From Salinicola halophyticus (GTDB taxonomy: Bacteria > Pseudomonadota > Gammaproteobacteria > Pseudomonadales > Halomonadaceae), in the NCBI RefSeq assembly GCF_003206695.1, contig NZ_PZJN01000004.1, forward strand, positions 291,570 to 355,569: a stretch of DNA of 64,000 bases, in the 5' to 3' direction. A program made the translations under genes and the position numbers. Positions 57,217 through 64,000 of the stretch are shown one piece after another (the stretch's first letter is position 1; the number at the start of each line of letters is the position of its first letter). The notes under the pieces were generated by a model, which was not told the DNA's origin, did no database searches, and was given only the letters and a program-made list of their open reading frames with translations.

Positions 57217-57298
57217 CTCTTTAGCGACAGCTCTTTGGCAATAGCTGGTTGGCAATAGCTGGTTGGCGATAGCTCGTGGGTGATAGCTCGTTGGTGAT
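57215..57298. repeat. 14-bp tandem array, 6 imperfect units, starting at a stop codon
   Basis: There are six consecutive 14-bp units beginning AGCT: AGCTCTTTAGCGAC, AGCTCTTTGGCAAT, AGCTGGTTGGCAAT, AGCTGGTTGGCGAT, AGCTCGTGGGTGAT, AGCTCGTTGGTGAT. The first A and G belong to the transporter stop TAG. Period 14 is twice the heptamer period, and units drift gradually along the array, as expected for slippage-grown repeats. Confidence 0.92.
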
Positions 57299-57447
57299 GG
57301 AACAGCGGCAACAGATCCTTGGCGAGCGGACGTCGCCGGCAGAACATCATCCACCGACCTGCAGCGAGAGAGCGCATCAGCGAATCTCCCGCCTCTGGAT
57401 TTTCGAACTATACTGAGAAACGCATTCTGCTAAAAAAGGAATAAGCA

Positions 57448-57873
57448 ATGCGTACTTCAGGTTTGATGGGTGCAGGGCTGCTGGGTTTGACTCTGACACT
57501 CGCAGGTTGTGCCGGGGCGCCGCCGTCTCCATACGAGAAGGCGGCCGGTGAATACGAAGGCGTCCTGCCCTGCGCGGACTGCTCGGGCATCCAGGTCGAT
57601 CTGGAAATGATGAACATGGATGACACTGGTGGCGCCTATTCGCTCAACAGCCTCTACCAGGGACGGAGCGATGAGCCGATGACCACCAAGGGCAATTTCC
57701 TGGTGCTCAAGGATGCCGGACCGCAGCAGATTCCGACGATCTACGAGCTCAAAGGCGCCGGCGGCAATACGATCTACTATCTACGCCCCCTCGACAACGG
57801 CGATCTCGAAGTCCTCGATACTCACATGCAGACGATCCAGTCCGGCGCCGACATGACGTTGAAACGTCAGTAA
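57448..57873 (+). CDS. nlpE: NlpE-like copper-resistance/envelope lipoprotein
   Basis: This outer-membrane lipoprotein (141 aa) has a lipobox LTLAGC, acylated cysteine at about residue 21. The mature part matches the NlpE N-terminal domain: YEGVLPCADCSGIQVDLEM with the CxxC pair. The C-terminal OB domain of E. coli NlpE is absent, which is common outside enterics. In E. coli it signals surface sensing and copper stress through Cpx. Single gene with terminator. Confidence 0.88.
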   Translation: MRTSGLMGAGLLGLTLTLAGCAGAPPSPYEKAAGEYEGVLPCADCSGIQVDLEMMNMDDTGGAYSLNSLYQGRSDEPMTTKGNFLVLKDAGPQQIPTIYELKGAGGNTIYYLRPLDNGDLEVLDTHMQTIQSGADMTLKRQ

Positions 57874-57893
57874 GTTCAGCCAGGACCAGCCGA

Positions 57894-57917
57894 CGAACCG
57901 GGCTCATGCCCGGTTCG
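57894..57917. terminator. Bidirectional terminator between nlpE and rsmJ
   Basis: CGAACCGGGC, loop TCAT, GCCCGGTTCG is a perfect 10-bp stem followed by CTCGTTT. It lies 20 bp after the nlpE stop and 13 bp from the rsmJ stop, between convergent genes. Confidence 0.8.
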
Positions 57918-57930
57918 CTCGTTTAAAGGC

Positions 57931-58728
57931 TCAAGTCTTCAGTGAACGATGCACATACAGATCGTATCGGCTGGTCTTGCCTTCCAGAACGTGCTTGGGC
58001 GCGGGGCCCTCGATAGGCGGCGCCTTGCGTGGGCGCTTGACCACGACGCGGTGCGTGGCGACATCCAGCGCCGCCGACAGCAGGCTCGGGGCATCGATAT
58101 CATCGCCCGCGAGCTCGCGGAAGAGCCGCATCTCCTTCTTGACCATGGCGGACTTTTCCCGATGCGGAAACATCGGATCGAGATGCACGACCTGAGGCTG
58201 GTGCGGCCAGTCGCCGACTGCTTGCGCCAGTGCCGTTGCGCTGTCGGCGTGTCTCAGTGAAAGCCGTTCGACGATCTGTGCCACCTCGTCGTCGCTCGAC
58301 GCCTGCCGCAGAGCCGCCTGCAGCAACGCGTGGACCGCCGCCACGCGTTCGACCATCAACACCTCGGCCCCCAGAGAGGCCAGCACGAAAGCGTCCCGAC
58401 CCAGGCCTGCGGTGGCATCGACGATCTGCGGCACCACACCCTTAGCGAAGCCGCAGGCTCTGGCGACGAGCTGCCCGCGCCCGCCGCCGTAACGCCGGCG
58501 ATGCGCCGCGGCTCCCGTCACGAAATCCGCGCGTATCGGATGACCGTAGAGTCTGACGTCACCGCCGATTTCCAGTCCGTTCTCGCCACATTGCAAGACG
58601 AGCCCGCCAGCGGGCGCCGACGAAGCCCAGGGCAATCCATAGCGCGCGGCGAGATCGATCAGGGAGTCGCCGACCACGGTCAGCGGCTCGCCGGCTGCCA
58701 TCGGAGAGTGGGAATTCACGTCGCCCAT
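57931..58728 (-). CDS. rsmJ: 16S rRNA (guanine1516-N2)-methyltransferase RsmJ
   Basis: This SAM-dependent rRNA methyltransferase (265 aa) has the SAM motif VDATAGLGRDAFVLASLGAEV and the substrate/catalytic motif VVHLDPMFPHR. C-terminal RKAPPIEGPAPKHVLEGKTSRYDLY is typical for RsmJ. Start at 58728 (MGDVNSHSP) is tentative; an ATG at 58701 is also possible. The start overlaps the uppP end by 13 bases, so the two are co-transcribed. Confidence 0.92.
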   Translation of the reverse strand: MGDVNSHSPMAAGEPLTVVGDSLIDLAARYGLPWASSAPAGGLVLQCGENGLEIGGDVRLYGHPIRADFVTGAAAHRRRYGGGRGQLVARACGFAKGVVPQIVDATAGLGRDAFVLASLGAEVLMVERVAAVHALLQAALRQASSDDEVAQIVERLSLRHADSATALAQAVGDWPHQPQVVHLDPMFPHREKSAMVKKEMRLFRELAGDDIDAPSLLSAALDVATHRVVVKRPRKAPPIEGPAPKHVLEGKTSRYDLYVHRSLKT

Positions 58729-59513
58729 ACGAACAGCGCCACGCCCAGCAGCAGACGATAGATCACGAACGGCATCATGCCGATCTTGTCCAGTGCTGCC
58801 AGAAACAGCTTGATGCAGATCCAGGCCGCCACGAACGACAGCGCCACACCCAGCAGAATCTCGTGCCACTGGGCTGCGGTACCCGACTGAACCAGCTCGA
58901 ATCCTTTCAACGACCCTGCCGCCAGAATCAGCGGAATCGACAGCAGGAAAGAGAAACGCGCCGAGGCCTGCCGGGTAAAGCCGAGCATCAAAGCTGCCGT
59001 CATGGTAATGCCCGAGCGCGAAGTGCCCGGAATCAGGGCAATGGCTTGGGCCAGGCCGATCAGCAGCGCGCTCTTCAGGCTCAGGGTTTCGAGCGGCTTG
59101 ACCCGGCTACCGCGCTTGTCGGCCACGCCCAGCAGCACCCCGAACAGGATCGTCGTCGTGGCAATGACGAGCACCGAGCGCCCTGCACTCTCGACCCAGC
59201 CTTCGATCAACAGACCGACGATCACCGCCGGGATGGTGGCGATGATGATCGCCCACCCCAGACGACTTTCCGGGGTCGGCCCGCGCTCGCCGAACTGGGT
59301 AAACCAGGCGTGAAGGATGCGCCAGACTTCGTGGCGGAACGCGAACAGCACGGCCCCCAGCGAGCCGATATGGACGGCGACATCGAAGGCCAGCCCCTGG
59401 TCGGACCAGCCAAACAGCTGCGAAGGTAGAATCAGATGCGCGGAAGAAGAGATGGGCAGAAATTCCGTCAAGCCCTGGATGATGGCGAGCGCGGCCAGCT
59501 GAAAAACATCCAT
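58716..59513 (-). CDS. uppP: Undecaprenyl-diphosphatase
   Basis: This inner-membrane phosphatase of the BacA type (265 aa) recycles the lipid carrier for peptidoglycan synthesis and gives bacitracin tolerance. Catalytic signatures are GLTEFLPISSSAHLIL and PGTSRSGITMTAAL. About eight membrane helices. It is upstream of and overlapping rsmJ; tsaB ends 51 bp before it on the same strand. Confidence 0.95.
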   Translation of the reverse strand: MDVFQLAALAIIQGLTEFLPISSSAHLILPSQLFGWSDQGLAFDVAVHIGSLGAVLFAFRHEVWRILHAWFTQFGERGPTPESRLGWAIIIATIPAVIVGLLIEGWVESAGRSVLVIATTTILFGVLLGVADKRGSRVKPLETLSLKSALLIGLAQAIALIPGTSRSGITMTAALMLGFTRQASARFSFLLSIPLILAAGSLKGFELVQSGTAAQWHEILLGVALSFVAAWICIKLFLAALDKIGMMPFVIYRLLLGVALFVWAT

Positions 59514-59564
59514 TATCGTTCAATATCCTTATGTAAAGAGGTCGCCACCGTTAGCCTCGACCTT

Positions 59565-60254
59565 TCACGTCTTACGCCACGCCACCTCGTCACGCAGATA
59601 GACGGGTATAACTTCATGGGGGGAGCCACCGCGGGCGCCACGCTGCCACGAAGCAGCGGCCAGACGTGCAATATCCTCAGCCGCCGGGAGTTCATCGGGG
59701 AGGGTCTGCACCAATGCAGCCTGTACATCGACAGGCATGGCAGATAAAAGTTGCCAGCCGCTGCCGATCCCCAGCCACTCGAGTTCGTCATCGCCTTGCG
59801 GCAGCGAGAGTTTCGAAGGCGGCATGACCCGCTCCTCCAGGAGGGCAGTCAGCGTCCCCTCATGGCAGCGATAGGCGGCGACATAGATCTCGTCCATGCG
59901 CGCGTCGAGCGCCGCGATCACATATCGCGCGTGCCATTGGCGATGGGCAGCCAGCGCCAGAGCGTCCAGCGTCGAGATTCCCATCAACGGCAGATCGGCG
60001 CCATAGGCCAGCCCCTGGGCGACCCCGGCCGCGATTCGCAAGCCGGTAAACGATCCGGGACCTTGCCCGTAGGCAATCGCATCGAGCTGCTCCAGTGATA
60101 CACCGGCCTCGGCCAGAACCTCGTCGATCATCGGCAGCAGCAGGCGGGTATGTTCGCGCGGGGCGATCTCGAAGCGCTGAACGATGGATTGATCCTGAAT
60201 CAGCGCACAGGAACAGGCGGTAGAGGAGGCGTCCAGCGCCAGCAACGTCGGCAT
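59565..60254 (-). CDS. tsaB: tRNA threonylcarbamoyladenosine biosynthesis protein TsaB
   Basis: This partner of TsaD (229 aa) is needed for t6A modification of tRNA. Conserved segments: LLALDASSTACSCAL, EHTRLLLPMIDEVL and AYGQGPGSFTGLRIAAGVAQGLA. The ATG at 60254 is at the natural N-terminus; a longer frame to 60332 adds a non-homologous stretch. It follows adk on the same strand but is separated from it by a terminator-like hairpin and a repeat. Confidence 0.94.
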   Translation of the reverse strand: MPTLLALDASSTACSCALIQDQSIVQRFEIAPREHTRLLLPMIDEVLAEAGVSLEQLDAIAYGQGPGSFTGLRIAAGVAQGLAYGADLPLMGISTLDALALAAHRQWHARYVIAALDARMDEIYVAAYRCHEGTLTALLEERVMPPSKLSLPQGDDELEWLGIGSGWQLLSAMPVDVQAALVQTLPDELPAAEDIARLAAASWQRGARGGSPHEVIPVYLRDEVAWRKT

Positions 60255-60310
60255 CGGTGTCCCGGGGAATGGCGGCAAAAAGAAGGGGGCGAGTATAGCG
60301 CCATCGTGAC

Positions 60311-60342
60311 GCCAAAACGAACGCTCCGCCAAGAGGCGGAGC
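60311..60342 (-). terminator. Terminator after adk
   Basis: GCTCCGCC, loop AAGA, GGCGGAGC (60323-60342), with a T-rich tail (TTCGTTTTGG) on the minus strand. It lies about 110 bp beyond the adk stop and upstream of tsaB. Confidence 0.65.
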
Positions 60343-60363
60343 CTATTTCGAGACGACTTTTCG

Positions 60364-60419
60364 GGCTATCGGCGTTTCTGGCTAGCAGCGTTTCTGGCTA
60401 GCGGCGTTTTAGGCTAGCG
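60364..60419. repeat. 16-bp tandem array, 3.5 units, between adk and tsaB
   Basis: GGCTATCGGCGTTTCT, GGCTAGCAGCGTTTCT, GGCTAGCGGCGTTTTA and a half unit, about 30 bp after the adk stop on the minus strand. Another member of the junction-repeat pattern with a different unit length. Confidence 0.85.
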
Positions 60420-60448
60420 AGGAGTCGGACTGGCAAGGAACCGGATGC

Positions 60449-61189
<741 letters not shown>

Positions 61190-61267
61190 TCAAGACGATA
61201 CCTGCCGATCCGGTAGCGCACAAGACTCGCTTGGGCTAACGCCGCCGCGGGATCCGGCCTTTCGTTT

Positions 61268-61287
61268 CTACCACGCTGGCGTGGTAG
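61268..61287. other. Short hairpin next to the aceF terminator
   Basis: CTACCACGC-TG-GCGTGGTAG: 9-bp perfect arms with a two-base loop, 8 bp beyond the large aceF terminator. It may act as a second stop or belong to the adk upstream region. Confidence 0.5.
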
Positions 61288-61290
61288 AGA

Positions 61291-61327
61291 CGAAAACGCC
61301 AACGGCCTCCGTAGAGGCCGTTGGCGT
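61291..61327 (-). terminator. Terminator of the aceE-aceF operon
   Basis: ACGCCAACGGCCTC, loop CGTA, GAGGCCGTTGGCGT is a perfect 14-bp stem, followed on the minus strand by TTTTCGTC. It starts 21 bp after the aceF stop. Confidence 0.88.
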
Positions 61328-61347
61328 CGATCGCATCGCCCGTCGGA

Positions 61348-63507
61348 TCAGACCAGCATACGACGGATATCGGTCAGCACCTGCGCCAGGAAGGCGGTGA
61401 AGCGCGCCGCATCGGCACCGTTGACTGCCCGGTGGTCATAGGAGAGCGACAGCGGCAACATCAACCGCGGTGCGAACTCGCTACCGTTCCAGACCGGCTT
61501 CATCGACGACTTGGAAATACCCAGAATGGCCACTTCCGGAGTATTGACGATCGGCGTGAAGGCCGTACCCCCGATGGAACCGAGGCTCGAGATGGTGAAG
61601 CTGGCACCGCTCATCTCGTCGCGGGACAGCTTCTTGTTCTGCGCCTTCTTGGCCAGCTCGACCGACTCCTTGGCCAGATCGATCAAGGATTTCTTGTCGG
61701 CATCGCGGATCACCGGCACCATCAGGCCATCCGGCGTATCGACCGCCACGCCGATGTGCACGTAGTGCTTGATGATCAGCTTGTCGCCGTCCGGATGCAG
61801 GCTTGCGTTGAACTGCGGGAACTTGCGCAGTGCATAGGCACACGCCTTGATCATGAACGGCAGCGGCGTCAGCTTGGCACCCTGGGATTCCGCCTCGGCC
61901 TTCATCGACTTGCGGAACGCTTCGAGCTCGGTAATGTCCGCTTCGTCGAACTGAGTGACGTGCGGTACGTTGAGCCAGCTGCGATGCAGGTTGTTGGCGC
62001 CCGCCTTCATCAGACGGCTCATCGGTTTCTCTTCGATCTCGCCGAACTGGCTGAAATCGATCGCCGGCACCTGAGGGATACCCGCACCACCAGTGGCCCC
62101 GGCCTTCGCCGCGCCGCCGCCACTCTTGCGATCCTTCATCACCTGCTTGACGAAGCCGTCGACGTCATCCTTAAGGACACGACCCTTAGGGCCGGAACCT
62201 TTGACTTCACCGAGCTCGACGCCCAGTTCGCGGGCCAGCTTGCGTACGGCCGGGCCGGCGTGCACGTGGGCACCTTCGGTCTTGTCGTCACCATGCTTGT
62301 GGCGCGCTTCCGGGCTCGGCTCACCGCTGACGTCCTTCTGCGCCTGAGCGTCGGATCGCTTGTCGGCCTTGGACGTCTTTCCGGTGTCAGAGGTCTTTTC
62401 GGCGTCGGACGTCTTTTCGGCGTCGGACTTGGCCGGTGCCGGCTTCGAATCGTCGCTTTTCTTCGGGGACGATTTCTTCTTCGCCGGCTTCTTGGCACCC
62501 GCAACCTCGACGTAGCCGATCAGATCGCCTTCCGAGACGCTGTCGCCTTCCTTGACCGAGACTTCGACGACCTTGCCCTGGTAAGGGCTCGGTACGTCCA
62601 TGGAGGCCTTGTCGGACTCCAGCGTGATCAGGGTGTCTTCTTCGTTGATCTCGTCGCCTTCGCTGATGGCAACTTCGATTACTTCAACACCTTCGCCGCC
62701 GCCGATATCGGGAACACGAATTTCCTGACGGCTGGCTTCGCCGTCGTCTTCGCCTTCGCCGCCTTCATCCTCGTCGCCATCGGCGTCTTCATTCTCGGCA
62801 CTATCGGAGGATTCCGCGGGCGCTTCATCAGCGTCCTCTTCGCCTTCATCATCGCCTTCGCCAGCGATCTCCATGGTGCCGATCAGGTCACCTTCGGAGA
62901 CGCTGTCGCCCTCCTTGATCGAGAGCGAGACGATCTTGCCGCTGTACGGGCTCGGCACATCCATCGAGGCCTTGTCCGACTCCAGCGTGATCAACGTGTC
63001 TTCTTCGCTGATCTCGTCGCCTTCGCTGACAGCGACTTCGATGATCTCGACGCCGTCGCCACCGCCGATATCCGGCACTTTCACTTCGACGGTACGCTTG
63101 CCACCACCGGAGGACTTCTTCTTCGATGCAGCCTTCTGGGGCTCGGCGTCATCGCCGCCGTTGTCGTCTGACTCGTCGCCATCGTCCGCCTGGGGCTTGT
63201 CCGATGACTCGCTCTCGTCCTGCGACGGCTCGCCGTCGGCATCATCGCCATCTTGGTCGTCGCCGCTATCCTCGGCTTCCAGCTCGAGAATATCGTCGCC
63301 CTCGGAGACGGTGTCGCCTTCCTTGACCAGAATCTTGACGACCTTGCCGCCCTTGGGCGCAGGAACATCCATGCTGGCCTTGTCGGATTCCAGCGTGATA
63401 ATGGTGTCTTCGGCGGCAATGACATCGCCGACGCTCACCGCGATCTCGATGATTTCGACATCGTCGCTGCCGCCGATGTCGGGAACTTTGATGATTTCGC
63501 TACTCAA
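61348..63507 (-). CDS. aceF: Pyruvate dehydrogenase E2, dihydrolipoamide acetyltransferase, three lipoyl domains
   Basis: This is the core acetyltransferase of pyruvate dehydrogenase (719 aa). Three lipoyl domains carry lipoyl-lysines at about K43, K179 and K300, each in ESDKASMDVP. Linkers between them are unusually acidic (long D/E/S/G runs, residues 78-130 and 215-258). The peripheral-subunit-binding domain is GPAVRKLARELGVELGEVKGSGPKGR. The catalytic domain ends with LSLSYDHRAVNGADAARF, H about 692. Asn in place of Asp after HRAV also occurs in Azotobacter-type E2p. It follows aceE on the minus strand. Confidence 0.96.
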   Translation of the reverse strand: MSSEIIKVPDIGGSDDVEIIEIAVSVGDVIAAEDTIITLESDKASMDVPAPKGGKVVKILVKEGDTVSEGDDILELEAEDSGDDQDGDDADGEPSQDESESSDKPQADDGDESDDNGGDDAEPQKAASKKKSSGGGKRTVEVKVPDIGGGDGVEIIEVAVSEGDEISEEDTLITLESDKASMDVPSPYSGKIVSLSIKEGDSVSEGDLIGTMEIAGEGDDEGEEDADEAPAESSDSAENEDADGDEDEGGEGEDDGEASRQEIRVPDIGGGEGVEVIEVAISEGDEINEEDTLITLESDKASMDVPSPYQGKVVEVSVKEGDSVSEGDLIGYVEVAGAKKPAKKKSSPKKSDDSKPAPAKSDAEKTSDAEKTSDTGKTSKADKRSDAQAQKDVSGEPSPEARHKHGDDKTEGAHVHAGPAVRKLARELGVELGEVKGSGPKGRVLKDDVDGFVKQVMKDRKSGGGAAKAGATGGAGIPQVPAIDFSQFGEIEEKPMSRLMKAGANNLHRSWLNVPHVTQFDEADITELEAFRKSMKAEAESQGAKLTPLPFMIKACAYALRKFPQFNASLHPDGDKLIIKHYVHIGVAVDTPDGLMVPVIRDADKKSLIDLAKESVELAKKAQNKKLSRDEMSGASFTISSLGSIGGTAFTPIVNTPEVAILGISKSSMKPVWNGSEFAPRLMLPLSLSYDHRAVNGADAARFTAFLAQVLTDIRRMLV

Positions 63508-63619
63508 GGTCGCGCTCCTTTAATCATCCACCAGCCTGCCTAGCGGGCAAGCCGGCTAATTCAGGCAATCTGGTCGCCGCCATTTCGTCGGCGGCGACAC
63601 CCTGACGTGATCCGCCCAC

Positions 63620-64000
63620 TCAGGACAGCAGAGGGCTGGGCTTGGCGGGATCGATGCCGTATTTCTTCATGGCATCGTTGACGACCTTGGCGTCGATCTC
63701 GCCGCGATTGGCCAGCGCACGCAGTGCCTGAATCGTCACGTAGTAGCGGTCGACCTCGAAGAAGCGGCGCAGCTGCTCGCGCGTATCCGAGCGACCGTAG
63801 CCATCGGTGCCGAGAACGTGGAAGTCGCTCGGTACCCAGGCGCGGATCTGATCGGCGTAGAGCTTCATGTAGTCGGTCGAGGCGATGACCGGGCCTTCGG
63901 TCCCGTCGAGCTGCTGCACGACCCACGGCTTTTCCCGCTTCTCATCGTAGTCGAGGAACTGCAGCCGATCGTACTCGAGCGCTTCACGACGCAGCTCGTT
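63620..64000 (-). CDS. aceE: Pyruvate dehydrogenase E1 component, C-terminal end (cut by window edge)
   Basis: This is the last ~126 residues of the homodimeric E1. The segment EGPVIASTDYMKLYADQIRAWVP and VLGTDGYGRSDTREQLRRFFEVD is characteristic of the AceE C-terminal domain; the protein ends AKPSPLLS. The remaining ~760 residues lie beyond position 64000. The 112-bp gap to aceF contains the aceF ribosome-binding site, and both genes should be one operon. Confidence 0.95.
   Translation of the reverse strand, partial: NELRREALEYDRLQFLDYDEKREKPWVVQQLDGTEGPVIASTDYMKLYADQIRAWVPSDFHVLGTDGYGRSDTREQLRRFFEVDRYYVTIQALRALANRGEIDAKVVNDAMKKYGIDPAKPSPLLS

Noticed and set aside
61348-61460. AceF catalytic Asp replaced by Asn (HRAVNG)
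   Set aside because: Looked like a lost catalytic residue, but Asn at this place is known in Azotobacter/Pseudomonas-type E2p, so it is not unusual.

Overview
The window is about 64 kb of GC-rich (roughly 60-65% by eye) chromosomal DNA. It most resembles a halophilic gammaproteobacterium of the Halomonadaceae (Halomonas/Salinicola/Kushneria type). That placement is an inference from a complete glycine-betaine catabolic set, a monomeric NADP isocitrate dehydrogenase, acidic proteins, Fur-box-controlled iron uptake and the carboxyspermidine polyamine route. No rRNA, tRNA, CRISPR array, phage or complete insertion sequence was seen. Both ends cut through genes: soxA on the left and aceE on the right.

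Layout. 1-3,003: sarcosine oxidase soxB-soxD-soxA (minus strand). 3,213-10,485: a LacI-type regulator and a divergent sugar-uptake operon (binding protein, ATPase, two permeases, FGGY kinase), with a LacI-type operator in the shared promoter. 10,522-15,552: tag glycosylase, then fdhA, gbcB and divergent gbcA. 15,663-23,285: an iron-siderophore block with two TonB receptors and fhuD-fhuB-like genes under three Fur-box-like sites; a 147-bp MITE sits exactly on the fhuB stop codon. 23,452-24,491: a small hypothetical gene and a LapG-type protease. 24,485-32,589: dipeptidase, DUF5943, dgcA, dgcB, etfA, etfB (minus strand). 32,927-34,008: azlCD. 34,174-35,295: gbdR-like regulator. 35,723-40,141: an efeU-efeO-efeB-efeM iron system behind a Fur box. 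40,284-46,592: DUF2254 protein, topoisomerase IB, lactonase, icd. 46,716-51,601: cstA, two L,D-transpeptidases, a universal stress protein and a DksA/TraR zinc finger. 51,721-55,094: LysR regulator, nspC and carboxynorspermidine synthase. 55,413-61,105: ynfA, csbD, an EamA transporter, nlpE, rsmJ, uppP, tsaB, adk. 61,348-64,000: aceF and the end of aceE.

How it works together. GbcAB demethylates betaine to dimethylglycine. DgcAB, with the dedicated EtfAB, takes that to sarcosine. SoxBDA takes sarcosine to glycine, and FdhA oxidises the formaldehyde released. A GbdR-like AraC regulator lies in the same 35 kb. This regulon is interrupted by the sugar operon and by the siderophore block, which look like later insertions.

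The most unusual signal is a family of short tandem arrays in gene junctions. Units are 7 bp, or 13, 14 or 16 bp, and five of the arrays begin at, or within one base of, the stop codon of the preceding gene. Other points of note: an EfeO whose metal-binding HxxE motif has become QRLA next to an EfeM with intact HRLE; a cstA leader in which the Shine-Dalgarno sequence can pair into a hairpin; and a siderophore permease and binding protein with no ATPase gene beside them.
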